Notes: a model not told the origin generated them from the sequence alone. A stretch of DNA of 32,207 nucleotides from Bacteroidales bacterium (GCA_029010575.1 JAQXKS010000044.1:1-32207), one strand, 5' to 3'. Shown: positions 15,516-24,189, counted from the first letter of the stretch. Translations and numbers: made by a program.

Positions 15516-15545
15516 CAAATATAGCGCTTTTTCGGTAAGTTCCAA
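15516..15545 (-). promoter_or_regulatory. tRNA-Cys promoter
   Basis: Minus strand TTG (15545-15543), 19 bases ending GCGC, TATATTTG (15523-15516), then CAACCC. The spacer end AAAAAGCGC is the same as in the rRNA promoter. The predicted leader is about 15 bases. Confidence 0.85.
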
Positions 15546-15564
15546 AAAAAAATCACTTTATTTG

Positions 15565-17394
15565 TTACTCAACATAGATTAAAAGACCTTTCAGATACTC
15601 TCCTTCCGGATGATATATATTTACAGGATGGTCTGCAGGCTGGGTCAAGCGCCTGAGAATCTTGACATTTCTTCCCGTCTGGGCTGCAGCAGAGAATACC
15701 GCCTGTGCAAATGCCACCTTATCCACTACCTGTGAGCAACTATATGTGAATATCAACCCTCCCTGGGCCACTTTTTCAATAGCTGCGGCATTAAGCCTCT
15801 TGTATGCCCTTAGTGCATTATCGAGAGACTCCCTGTGTTTGGCAAATGCGGGAGGATCCACTACCATCAGATCGAACTCACCTGCCGGTAGACTCTTTAC
15901 ATAATCAATAGCATCAGTACATACAGATGTATGGTCAACATTCTTGTCTGAGAAGTTTATTGACACATTTTCTTCTACCATATCTATAGCCTTGGCTGAA
16001 GAGTCTACAGATACGACACTTTTGGCACCGGCACCCAATGCATATATAGAGAAACCGCCTGTATAACAAAAAAGATTGAGTACGCGCTTTCCTTTTGCAT
16101 ATTTTCCTACCAGCGCGCGGTTATCCCTCTGATCAAGGAAGAATCCGGTCTTCTGCCCCTCTTTCCAATCGACTTTGAACTTATATCCATTTTCGTAAAC
16201 GATTCTGCTATTCTCGCCATCACCATCCCCGATGATATATCCGTCGGAGAGTGGGAGACCGGCCTTGTAAGGAGCTGTACCCTCACTCTTATCATACACA
16301 GTCTTTATATTAGGGAAAAGTTCAACTATCGATTTGGCAATGAGATCCTTTGAAAGGAACATTCCCACAGAATGGGCTTGAAGCACTGCCGCATCAGAAT
16401 AGATATCAATAATCAGTCCGGGAAGCGAATCGCCCTCTCCATGTACGAGCCTGAAGCAGTCAGTTTTGTCTGATTTTCTTCCCGAAACAATTCCAAGAAG
16501 TTTCCTCATCTGCATCGCCTTAGTGAGTCTCTCCTTCCAGAATGAAGGAGGCATCATACCCTCTTCAGGTCGATATTTTGCATCAAATGAGAGGACACGT
16601 ACAGATATTGAGCCTTGCTGAAAATGACCAAGTGCAAGAAACTCTCCCATGGAAGAGTATACCTCTACAACCTCACCTTCATTAGGGTTTCCTTCTATCT
16701 GTGCCACTGCCCCTGAAAAGATCCATGGATGAAATCTTTTTATGGATTCTGTCCTTCCTTTCTTTAAATATACTTTAGGAATTGCAGGTAGCACCGCCTT
16801 AGGGTATTTTCCTGATTCAGATACCAGCGTGACATACATATTGTGACAGACAACTGCATCTATGGCCGCATATTTTAGCTGTGGACCGCTTAAACAAGGA
16901 GCTTCCCAATTAGAAAGCTGCTGCGATTTGGAGACCTTTACGCCCAAAATAATAGCTGCCATCTTCTTGACGCTTTTAACCCCGATGCCGTATTGTTCCA
17001 CAAATGACTGAAGATCGACAAAGCCCTTTGGAACGAATTTCCTATACTCGAAAAGTCCTCGAAGATCCTCCTTCACTGCCGCACCTACCTTTATTACAGA
17101 TGGATTAGAGAGAAGGGATACCAGAGGCTTGGGAAGTCCCAATTTGTTGACTCTGAATATAAAGGCCTGTTTATCATCCGCCAGTTGTAGTAGTGCTACT
17201 CTATTTCTGGGGGCATTGCTGGTAAAACATGGCTTGGTTTCAGTATCAAAACCTATCACAGAAGCCTTTGAAAGATATTCCACTGCTGCCGCAAAATCGT
17301 GATCTATACTTTCTACAACCGTTATCGGACCTTGAAAATCCGCTAATTCCAACGCCTCTATCTCTTCCGAAGATATGTTTTCAGGATAATTCAT
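15565..17394 (-). CDS. Fusion: DEDDy 3'-5' exonuclease + RlmI-like rRNA methyltransferase
   Basis: One 609-residue frame holds two enzymes usually made separately. Residues about 25-195 form an RNase D-like DEDDy exonuclease: motif I GFDTETKP (Asp50, Glu52), motif II AAVKEDLRGL (Asp110), motif III LKYAAIDA (Tyr175, Asp179), all acidic residues present. After a short linker (about 193-206), KVYLKKGRTESIKRFHPWIFSGAV starts a PUA domain, followed by the RlmI-type methyltransferase: FFLDQRDNR, SAM motif VLNLFCYTGGFS (438-449), VVDPPAFAKH (511-520), and TYSCSQ. RlmI methylates C5 of a cytosine in 23S rRNA. No frameshift is needed and both halves look intact. It is the third gene of the purM-lipoprotein operon, 3 bases after the previous stop. 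Confidence 0.9.
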   Translation of the reverse strand: MNYPENISSEEIEALELADFQGPITVVESIDHDFAAAVEYLSKASVIGFDTETKPCFTSNAPRNRVALLQLADDKQAFIFRVNKLGLPKPLVSLLSNPSVIKVGAAVKEDLRGLFEYRKFVPKGFVDLQSFVEQYGIGVKSVKKMAAIILGVKVSKSQQLSNWEAPCLSGPQLKYAAIDAVVCHNMYVTLVSESGKYPKAVLPAIPKVYLKKGRTESIKRFHPWIFSGAVAQIEGNPNEGEVVEVYSSMGEFLALGHFQQGSISVRVLSFDAKYRPEEGMMPPSFWKERLTKAMQMRKLLGIVSGRKSDKTDCFRLVHGEGDSLPGLIIDIYSDAAVLQAHSVGMFLSKDLIAKSIVELFPNIKTVYDKSEGTAPYKAGLPLSDGYIIGDGDGENSRIVYENGYKFKVDWKEGQKTGFFLDQRDNRALVGKYAKGKRVLNLFCYTGGFSIYALGAGAKSVVSVDSSAKAIDMVEENVSINFSDKNVDHTSVCTDAIDYVKSLPAGEFDLMVVDPPAFAKHRESLDNALRAYKRLNAAAIEKVAQGGLIFTYSCSQVVDKVAFAQAVFSAAAQTGRNVKILRRLTQPADHPVNIYHPEGEYLKGLLIYVE

Positions 17395-17397
17395 ATT

Positions 17398-18849
17398 TTA
17401 ATAGAGTGTATTTTTTAAAAGAGAATAGGTAACCGGGAGCCTCTTTTCCATATTGGAAATAACAGAAGGGTCCACGTACCTTGATGCAAACGGAACCTCC
17501 TTGTAGGTTATGGTTTCGCTACCGGATTCTCTAAGATATTTGTTATCTAATTGTCTATCCGAAGGAAAAACAGATATAAAAGCAGAAAGCTTTGAACCTA
17601 CACCTCTAAGGGCAAGTGAATGATTCTTTCTGAGAGCAAGGTAGCACTCTTTGGCAGCCTCTTCTACCGGATCGATGAATCTGAACTCAGGTGATATTGA
17701 TTCCCTATAGAGAAATCCGCCATCCCTTTTGAAGTTATAAAGTTCACTGATTATGCGGTTTAAGACATCCTTGTAGTCAGCATACCTGTAGTCAGCAAGT
17801 ACTATAGAAGAGAGAGGAACCTTATTGCCGCTTCTCCTGTGCCTTTCAACTATGGAGACGATATGATACCTGAGGTAGTTCTCCACACTGTTGAGCTGTA
17901 TATCACTTATCTCTCCTTCGAGATTGATCCTTCTAAGGAGGTTATTTCCCTGATTATTGAAGTTATATCTGTCCATCAGTGAGATATCTATATCCTTATA
18001 ACTGATACCAAGTCCCGGTCCCCGGTAATCCTTTCTTGCCACATAGCTATCAGGAGAGATGTACTCTTTGACCCCATCCATAGCCTCCTTGATTCCAGTT
18101 CCCTCCTGAAAGAAAACCTGGATACTTCCGGACATCTCACGCTCCTGCGCCATCCTTCTGATGGTCTCTTCATACTCGCGAGCTGTCACACCATTTGAAG
18201 AAGCAAGCACACCGACACAGTAGTTGTCCGATTTGGATCGTCCTTCAAATGTATTCCTGAGGGCCGCTTCTATAGCCCCAACCACAACAACATCTACCCC
18301 TGAGCGGGATATGAGATCCTTTACCTCCGCCATACCGTTTATTACTGAGAGGTTGGAGAAGAGCACTATGGCCTTGACCCTCTCCTTGACTCCGTTTCTG
18401 AAATCATCTACAGTAAGGTTGTAAAATGAACTTCCCATCATAAAGAGGGAGTTTCTAACTACCTGCTCCTTCAGAAATGCGACATTGCCGTTTTGAATGT
18501 AATTTCTGTATGGTGAATTTGCATCATCTGCCAGAAACTGGAAATTCTCTCCACCAAAATCGGGAATTCCATCAGGACTCAGTGCACCAGTAATATTATC
18601 CACATAGTCCGCAATGAGAAGATGCTCAACGACAGAGAAACCCTCTGAAGAGGCATCTATCACACCTATAGGCAATGTGGAAAGATCAGTGGGATACTTG
18701 TCGAATTCTGCGTAGTAGATTGAAGCTGTATCATAAAGAGACTTGGAAGAAATAGGAAGTATATTATCTATTTTCTCTTCATTCGAACAGCCGGCAAGTA
18801 TCAGCACATAAATGAAAAGGTATCCGAATATATGTCTTCTTTTATCCAT
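17398..18849 (-). CDS. Large lipoprotein of unknown function
   Basis: A 483-residue exported protein. MDKRRHIFGYLFIYVLILAGC is a type II signal peptide (lipidated Cys21). The mature part mixes strands and helices; VKAIVLFSNLSVINGMAEVKDLISRSGVDVVVVGAIEAALRN and GVLASSNGVTAREYEETIRR are Rossmann-like, recalling periplasmic binding proteins of type I, but I see no exact family motif. The frame is open 27 codons further upstream; I chose the ATG at 18849, which overlaps the purM stop by 8 bases and gives a proper signal peptide. It lies between purM and the exonuclease-methyltransferase gene, so it is cotranscribed with cytoplasmic enzymes although its product is exported. Confidence 0.75.
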   Translation of the reverse strand: MDKRRHIFGYLFIYVLILAGCSNEEKIDNILPISSKSLYDTASIYYAEFDKYPTDLSTLPIGVIDASSEGFSVVEHLLIADYVDNITGALSPDGIPDFGGENFQFLADDANSPYRNYIQNGNVAFLKEQVVRNSLFMMGSSFYNLTVDDFRNGVKERVKAIVLFSNLSVINGMAEVKDLISRSGVDVVVVGAIEAALRNTFEGRSKSDNYCVGVLASSNGVTAREYEETIRRMAQEREMSGSIQVFFQEGTGIKEAMDGVKEYISPDSYVARKDYRGPGLGISYKDIDISLMDRYNFNNQGNNLLRRINLEGEISDIQLNSVENYLRYHIVSIVERHRRSGNKVPLSSIVLADYRYADYKDVLNRIISELYNFKRDGGFLYRESISPEFRFIDPVEEAAKECYLALRKNHSLALRGVGSKLSAFISVFPSDRQLDNKYLRESGSETITYKEVPFASRYVDPSVISNMEKRLPVTYSLLKNTLY

Positions 18850-20017
18850 TGTATCTGAAAGTACCGTATTCGCACACGAGTTCAACCTCTTTTCCTTCAA
18901 AAGGCTCAACCCTTCCAATGATTTTCGCACCGATTCCGAAGGATTGCGATATCTCTATCATGTGTCGGGCACTTTCCACATCGGTATAAATCTCCATTCT
19001 GTGGCCCATGTTGAACACCTTGAACATCTCTTTCCACTGTGTACCGGACTCTCTCTGGATTGCTCTAAAAAGAGGAGGTACCGGAAATAGGTTATCCTTA
19101 ATAATCTTGACGTTATCTACGAAATGAAGAACTTTGGTCTGCGCCCCTCCAGAACAGTGGACCATTCCATGGATGTTAGCCCTGTACTTTTCGAGAATTG
19201 ATTTGATAACCGGAGCATAAGTTCTGGTCGGAGAGAGGAGCAACTTTCCGTAAGTAATCCCGGTTTCAGGTTCTATGTCTGTAAGTTTTTTGGTTCCTGT
19301 ATATACCACATCATCAGGCATTGAGGGGTCATAGCTTTCGGGATAGAGCTTTGAAATATATTTGTCAAAAAGGTCATGGCGGGCAGAGGTAAGTCCATTG
19401 CTTCCAGTGCCTCCATTATACTCTTCTTCGTAAGTAGCCTTCCCGTATGATTCCAGAGCAACGATTACATCACCCGGAGCGATACGCGAATTGTCGATTA
19501 CATCAGACCGTTTCATTCTGGCACATACGGTACTGTCCACGATTACAGTCCTGACAAGGTCACCCACATCTGCAGTTTCTCCTCCTGTAAGCGTCATATT
19601 GACACCGTTTTCCTTCATCTTCTGAACGAAAGCCTCTGTTCCGTTAATGAGAGCCGAGACTACCTCCCCGGGAATGAGATTCTTATTGCGACCTATTGTC
19701 GATGAGAGCAGAATATCATCTGTCAGACCCACACATAGGAGGTCGTCTGTGTTCATGACGATAGCATCCTGTGCGATTCCCTGCCATACACTCATATCTC
19801 CGGTCTCTTTCCAATAGATATATGCAAGCGATGATTTAGTACCAGCTCCATCTGCATGCATCACCAGACAGTAGTCCCGATCACCGGTCAGAATATCTGG
19901 AATAATCTTGCAGAACGCCTTTGGAAAAAGCCCCTTGTCGATGTTTTTGATGGCATTATGCACATCCTCTTTTGATGAAGAGACACCTCTTCGCATATAT
20001 CTGTTCTCAACAACCAT
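18842..20017 (-). CDS. purM: Phosphoribosylformylglycinamidine cyclo-ligase (AIR synthase)
   Basis: PurM closes the imidazole ring of aminoimidazole ribotide with ATP, the fifth step of de novo purine synthesis. The 391-residue product starts MVVENRYMRRGVSSSKEDVHNAIKN and shows MHADGAGTKSSLAYIYWKET, QDAIVMNTDDLLCVG, LTGGETADVGDLVRT and the C-terminal MVHCSGGAQTKVLHF and FNMGHRMEIYT. It is longer than the ~345 residues of E. coli PurM, which I believe is the usual size in Bacteroidota. It is the first gene of a three-gene operon. The end overlaps the lipoprotein start by 8 bases. Only a half-match promoter is seen upstream. Confidence 0.95.
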   Translation of the reverse strand: MVVENRYMRRGVSSSKEDVHNAIKNIDKGLFPKAFCKIIPDILTGDRDYCLVMHADGAGTKSSLAYIYWKETGDMSVWQGIAQDAIVMNTDDLLCVGLTDDILLSSTIGRNKNLIPGEVVSALINGTEAFVQKMKENGVNMTLTGGETADVGDLVRTVIVDSTVCARMKRSDVIDNSRIAPGDVIVALESYGKATYEEEYNGGTGSNGLTSARHDLFDKYISKLYPESYDPSMPDDVVYTGTKKLTDIEPETGITYGKLLLSPTRTYAPVIKSILEKYRANIHGMVHCSGGAQTKVLHFVDNVKIIKDNLFPVPPLFRAIQRESGTQWKEMFKVFNMGHRMEIYTDVESARHMIEISQSFGIGAKIIGRVEPFEGKEVELVCEYGTFRYNG

Positions 20018-20094
20018 AATATTACAAAAAACTTAACTATAATCAATTCAATCAGTTATACTCATTAAGCGACAATACGCAATATTCAAGACCA

Positions 20095-20102
20095 CAAAAA
20101 TA
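20095..20102 (-). promoter_or_regulatory. Possible -7 element of purM
   Basis: TATTTTTG on the minus strand, with TTA instead of TTG 19 bases upstream. If used, the purM leader would be about 70 bases. No purine riboswitch fold is apparent in 20018-20090. Confidence 0.4.
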
Positions 20103-20124
20103 GCAGAAATTTGTTAAAAGTTAA

Positions 20125-20132
20125 TAACTTTG
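20125..20132 (+). promoter_or_regulatory. -7 element of the aminotransferase gene
   Basis: TAACTTTG lies 38 bases before the ATG at 20171. No TTG at the standard distance. Transcription would start near 20138, downstream of the longer open frame's first codon at 20111, which supports the ATG at 20171. Confidence 0.45.
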
Positions 20133-20170
20133 TTCGCTCAGATGAATTCATTTTACTTTTTAATACTATT

Positions 20171-21370
20171 ATGTTAACACTTTCAGACAAAGCACTTGCA
20201 CTTCCTGCTTCACCCATCAGAAAGCTCGTGCCTTACGCACAGCAGGCCAAAAGCAGAGGAATAAAAGTCTATCACCTTAACATCGGACAGCCCGATATCG
20301 AATCTCCCAAGGAGGCACTCGAAGCAGTAAAGAACAACACTCTTGAGCTGGTGGCATACCCCAACTCCGGCGGTATCGAATCCTACAGAAGCGGTCTTGC
20401 CAAATATTACCAGAACATCGGCATTGATGTCGTAGAGGATGAAATCAACATCACCACCGGTGGTAGTGAAGCTCTCCAGATAGCTCTGACCGTCACCTGC
20501 AATCCTGACGATGAAGTTATAGTAATGGAACCTTTCTACACCAACTACAATGCATTCGCACTTCTGAGTGATGTAAAATTCGTTCCCATCACCACCTCTA
20601 TTGACAACGGTTTTGCAATTCCTTCTGTAGAAGAGTTCGAAAGACTCATCACCCCCAAGACAAAAGGTATAATCATCTGCAACCCTTGCAACCCTACAGG
20701 TGTACTTTACACAAAGGATGAAATAGAGAAACTGGGAGACATCGCACGCAAACACAACCTTTTCATCTATTCAGATGAGGTTTATAGGGAATTCTGCTAC
20801 ACAGATGAACCCCACTACTCATGCATGCACATCAAGGGACTCGAACAGAATGTAATTCTTATCGACTCTGTATCAAAGAGATACTCACTTTGTGGTGTAA
20901 GAGTTGGAGCCATTGTTTCTAAGAACAAAGAAGTTATGTCAGCTGTTATGCGCTATGCACAGGCCCGTCTCTGTTCTCCAGCATATGGTCAGATTGCAGC
21001 TGAAGGAGCACTCAGCGCACCTGCATCATACTTTAAAGGTGTAAGAGACGAATATATCAAGAGAAGAGATTACCTGGTTGAAGCACTTCAGAAGATGCCC
21101 GGCGTTCTCTGCCCCACTCCTATGGGAGCATTCTACGCAGCAGTACGTCTTCCCATAGATGACAGCGAAAAATTCGCACAGTGGCTTCTCGAAGAGTTCT
21201 CATACGAAGGAAAGACCGTAATGGTAGCACCTATGGGCGGATTCTATGCAACTCCCGGACTCGGAAAAGATGAAGTACGTATCGCATATGTGCTCAAAAT
21301 CGAGGATCTCAAAGAGGCACTCAAATGCCTTGAAGAAGCTCTGAAGGTTTATCCCGGAAGGAAAAACTAA
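20171..21370 (+). CDS. PLP-dependent aminotransferase, class I/II (aspartate aminotransferase type)
   Basis: The enzyme moves an amino group between an amino acid and a 2-oxo acid with pyridoxal phosphate. The 399-residue product has the fold type I pattern: NIGQPDIESPKEA (residues 37-49), TTGGSEALQIAL (95-106), NPCNPTGVLY (171-180), YSDEVYREFCY (200-210, with the pyridine-binding Asp202), and the Schiff-base lysine Lys236 in SVSKRYSLCGVRVGA. The C-terminal arginine for the substrate carboxylate is in KDEVRIAYVL. The amino acid preference is not certain. I start at MLTLSDKALALPASPIRKL, the normal family beginning. The stop overlaps the convergent gene by 4 bases, with a terminator inside it. 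Confidence 0.92.
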   Translation: MLTLSDKALALPASPIRKLVPYAQQAKSRGIKVYHLNIGQPDIESPKEALEAVKNNTLELVAYPNSGGIESYRSGLAKYYQNIGIDVVEDEINITTGGSEALQIALTVTCNPDDEVIVMEPFYTNYNAFALLSDVKFVPITTSIDNGFAIPSVEEFERLITPKTKGIIICNPCNPTGVLYTKDEIEKLGDIARKHNLFIYSDEVYREFCYTDEPHYSCMHIKGLEQNVILIDSVSKRYSLCGVRVGAIVSKNKEVMSAVMRYAQARLCSPAYGQIAAEGALSAPASYFKGVRDEYIKRRDYLVEALQKMPGVLCPTPMGAFYAAVRLPIDDSEKFAQWLLEEFSYEGKTVMVAPMGGFYATPGLGKDEVRIAYVLKIEDLKEALKCLEEALKVYPGRKN

Positions 21371-22215
21371 CAAAAGATTCTGAAACAGATCATGGAAAGG
21401 AGCAGTATAGCAAGTACTGTTCCTTTCTCTTTTTTGGAGACACTGCTCATGTAAAGATAGAGACTCATCGAAGGAAAGACCATCAGCACGACATGAAGCG
21501 GAGCCATCGATTCAGACGAATAAAGAAATATCATGAAGATGGAAAAGAGCGTGAGGAGCGTAGTGAGCGCACCTGCCACACGCTGCACTCTATTGCTTTC
21601 CGAGAAGCGTCTGACAAAGAGCATTGAGGGTCTTACCATCAAGAGCAGAAGTCCTAAAGCGAAAAAGAAGCCTGCACCTGAGATATCTATTTCAGGCAAA
21701 GATATTCTATCAATATAGTATCTATACAAAAGTGACACATCGGCCAGATCGAAGATAAAAAGAATAGAGACAAGCCATATCCATGGAATCAACAATGCAC
21801 CTATGGAGATCACCAGAGAACGCAACAGAAATATATTCCTGTTATAGAAGACAAACAATAGGCAAATCGGCACTACTGGCAAAATCTCAGGAGCAAACAC
21901 TACTGTCAAAGAGAGTCCCACTACAGAGATAAAAAGGTCGGAAGTGGAATATCTCTCCTGAGTTATGAACTTGATCATGAAAAAGGCACTCCATAACAAA
22001 GCCGCCGCTGAGATATATGCCACGTCAAATTTCATAATTCCAGGAACCAGCAGAACAAAGACGATGTAAAGTGTATAGAGAAGAACCTGACTTCTCGACA
22101 CTTTGTAATATGCAGAACTGAAATAAGAGAGAGAGATTGAAAGAAGTACCAAAAGTACTATTGAAAGGGAGACCCGTATGAATCCCCCCTCAAAAAAACC
22201 TGCTACCGATTCCAT
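21367..22215 (-). CDS. Uncharacterised integral membrane protein
   Basis: A 282-residue, very hydrophobic protein with about eight or nine membrane helices, short loops, and a few charged turns (SYFSSAYYKVSRSQ, KFITQERYSTSD, RRFSESNRVQR). No motif that I can link to a known transporter or enzyme is visible. The start overlaps the purD stop by 13 bases, so it is translationally coupled to purD and belongs to the deacetylase-purD operon. Its stop overlaps that of the convergent aminotransferase. Its last codons also encode, on the other strand, the aminotransferase terminator. Homologues of this kind are seen in Bacteroidota, but I cannot give a function. Confidence 0.72.
   Translation of the reverse strand: MESVAGFFEGGFIRVSLSIVLLVLLSISLSYFSSAYYKVSRSQVLLYTLYIVFVLLVPGIMKFDVAYISAAALLWSAFFMIKFITQERYSTSDLFISVVGLSLTVVFAPEILPVVPICLLFVFYNRNIFLLRSLVISIGALLIPWIWLVSILFIFDLADVSLLYRYYIDRISLPEIDISGAGFFFALGLLLLMVRPSMLFVRRFSESNRVQRVAGALTTLLTLFSIFMIFLYSSESMAPLHVVLMVFPSMSLYLYMSSVSKKEKGTVLAILLLSMICFRIFC
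21395..21435 (+). terminator. Intrinsic terminator of the aminotransferase gene
   Basis: GAAAGGAGCAGTA (21395-21407) pairs with TACTGTTCCTTTC (21415-21427), 13 pairs with one G-T, around a 7-base loop, followed by TCTTTTTT. It lies inside the last codons of the convergent membrane protein gene. Confidence 0.87.
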
Positions 22216-23492
22216 CCGATCATATCCAGGGCTATGTCCCCCCTATGATAGCTGTCTGTAAAGGATATTTTATCAATCTGTGAATAGATCACATCTCGGC
22301 ACTCTTTAAGTGAATCTCCGTTTGCAGTCACCGCCAGAACTCTACCTCCTGAAGTGACCACCTTACCCTCTTTTTCGGATGTTCCGGCATGGTATAGAAT
22401 GATATCTTCAAGTGAATCGAGACCCTTGATCTCATACCCCTTGGCATAGTGCTCAGGATATCCGCCAGATACGACAATAACAGTCACTGCTGAGTGAGAA
22501 GATATCTTAATCTTCTGTGTCGAGATAGTTCCGGAAGCAGCGGCAACCAGATGTTCGAGAAAATCGCTGTCGATTCTCGTCATCACAGATTCAGTCTCCG
22601 GGTCCCCCATCCTGACATTGTACTCTATCACATAGGGATCTGAATTGCAGTTCATAAGACCAATAAAAATGAAGCCGCGATAATCGATATTCTCGGCTCT
22701 GAGTCCCGCAATTGTCGGCTTTACGATTCTCTCTTCTACCTTGCCGAGGAATTCGCTGTCGGCAAAAGGGACAGGAGATACGGATCCCATTCCACCTGTA
22801 TTGAGCCCCTCGTCATTGTCATGAGCCCTCTTGTAATCCTTTGCTTCAGGAAGCATAATATAATCCTTGCCGTCAGTGAGGACAAAACAAGATAGTTCCA
22901 CTCCGCTGAGGAACTGCTCTATGACCAGCTTATCCCCTGCACTTCCGAACTTGCCAGAAAAAATCTCATCGATTCCCTTTTCGGCTTCAGATATATCATT
23001 GATAATCAGGACGCCCTTACCTGCCGCCAGACCATCCGCCTTGAGTACATAGGGAGGTCGGAGACTCTTGAGAAACTCTTTTGCAGAGTCTGCCTGATCT
23101 GAGGTGAAAGTACGGAAGGGTGCGGTGGGAATATTGTATTTTGTCATGAATTCCTTTGCAAAATCCTTGCTTCCTTCCAGAGCTGCTCCATACTTTCCTG
23201 GACCTATAAAGAGGAGATTTTCAAGTGATTCATCCTGAAGCAGATAGTCCCTCAATCCATTTACAAGAGGATCTTCAGGACCTACTACTACCATATCGAT
23301 AGTCTTCTCTTTGACAATACTTTTGACAAGTTCAAAGTCATTTACAGATCCTTTGATACATTTGGCTACCTTTGAAATGCCGGGGTTACCCGGAAGAGCA
23401 TAGAATTCTGAAAGTTCAGGGCTTTGAGCAATCTTGAGTGCCAGAGCATGCTCTCTGCCACCCGAACCTAAAAGAAGTACTTTGTATGACAT
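22203..23492 (-). CDS. purD: Phosphoribosylamine-glycine ligase (GARS)
   Basis: PurD joins phosphoribosylamine and glycine using ATP, the second step of purine synthesis. The 429-residue product begins with the Rossmann-like KVLLLGSGGREHALALKIAQS, followed by VVVGPEDPLVNGLRD, FAKEFMTKYNIPTAPFRTF, the ATP-grasp loop VLKADGLAAGKGVLI, YKRAHDNDEGLNTGGMGSVSP, GFIFIGLM, and the metal-binding VIEYNVRMGDPETE. The C-terminal domain ends with SYHRGDIALD. The length is typical. It lies 16 bases after the deacetylase gene and overlaps the membrane protein gene by 13. Confidence 0.97.
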   Translation of the reverse strand: MSYKVLLLGSGGREHALALKIAQSPELSEFYALPGNPGISKVAKCIKGSVNDFELVKSIVKEKTIDMVVVGPEDPLVNGLRDYLLQDESLENLLFIGPGKYGAALEGSKDFAKEFMTKYNIPTAPFRTFTSDQADSAKEFLKSLRPPYVLKADGLAAGKGVLIINDISEAEKGIDEIFSGKFGSAGDKLVIEQFLSGVELSCFVLTDGKDYIMLPEAKDYKRAHDNDEGLNTGGMGSVSPVPFADSEFLGKVEERIVKPTIAGLRAENIDYRGFIFIGLMNCNSDPYVIEYNVRMGDPETESVMTRIDSDFLEHLVAAASGTISTQKIKISSHSAVTVIVVSGGYPEHYAKGYEIKGLDSLEDIILYHAGTSEKEGKVVTSGGRVLAVTANGDSLKECRDVIYSQIDKISFTDSYHRGDIALDMIGWNR

Positions 23493-23508
23493 AATATACC
23501 TATATTAA

Positions 23509-24132
23509 TTATAAATCGTTTATTGTTAATGATTCCGACCTAAGTCCCATTTCATATATCCTCTCCAAAGTCCGAGGCAGTGCCGCAAAGAGATTCTTGG
23601 ATGCCTTTATAGAATCATGGAATACAATGACCGAACCGGGATGAAGGTGCGGAACTACATTCCTTGTACATGCACTTCCAGAAAGCTTTCGGTTATAATC
23701 TCGTGCAATGATATCCCACATCAGGACCTTGAAGCCCATTCTGGAAAGATGTCTTGCCTGCGATGGTGTTATCTTGGCATAGGGAGGTCTGAAAAGCTTG
23801 GATCCTATCAGTGAGTCTGCCATGCAAATATCCATAAGATAGTCATCAACCGGAACCCTCCAGCCTGCAAGATGACTGTATGTGTGGTTTCCAACAGAGT
23901 GCCCCCTTCTGAGAATTTCACTAAACAGATCTGGATTATACTCCACATTCTTGCCAATGAGAAAAAACGTTGCCTTGGCTCCGTACTCATCCAGTCTATC
24001 AAGTACCCAAGGTGTTACCTCCGGACAGGGTCCATCATCGAAGGTGAGAAAGAGCGAATCCTTCTTCTGAGGAAAACTCCATACAAAACCAGGATAGATA
24101 CTTTTTAAAAAACCGGGAACGCGTATCAGCAT
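23509..24132 (-). CDS. Polysaccharide deacetylase (carbohydrate esterase family 4)
   Basis: CE4 enzymes remove N-acetyl groups from peptidoglycan or other amino-sugar polymers with a bound metal. The 207-residue protein contains FLTFDDGPCPEVTPW (Asp32 and metal Asp33), RRGHSVGNHTYSHLAGW (metal ligands His83 and His87), RPPYAK (115-120), and FHDS (171-174, catalytic His172). The motif set is complete. There is no clear signal peptide; the N-terminus MLIRVPGFLKSIYPGFVWSFP is only mildly hydrophobic, so it may be cytoplasmic or membrane-associated. The ATG at 24132 is preferred over an in-frame TTG two codons upstream. It is the first gene of the operon with purD. Confidence 0.93.
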   Translation of the reverse strand: MLIRVPGFLKSIYPGFVWSFPQKKDSLFLTFDDGPCPEVTPWVLDRLDEYGAKATFFLIGKNVEYNPDLFSEILRRGHSVGNHTYSHLAGWRVPVDDYLMDICMADSLIGSKLFRPPYAKITPSQARHLSRMGFKVLMWDIIARDYNRKLSGSACTRNVVPHLHPGSVIVFHDSIKASKNLFAALPRTLERIYEMGLRSESLTINDL

Positions 24133-24158
24133 ATACAAGCATTTTCATTTTGGTGGCA

Positions 24159-24166
24159 CAAATATA
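24159..24166 (-). promoter_or_regulatory. -7 element of the deacetylase-purD operon
   Basis: TATATTTG on the minus strand. At 19 bases upstream the triplet is ATG rather than TTG. The predicted leader is about 21 bases. Confidence 0.5.
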
Positions 24167-24189
24167 GAGTTTTTTGTTAATTTCGCATT

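Noticed and set aside
20018-20170. Purine riboswitch between purM and the aminotransferase gene
   Set aside because: No purine-aptamer three-way junction or conserved loop sequences could be recognised.
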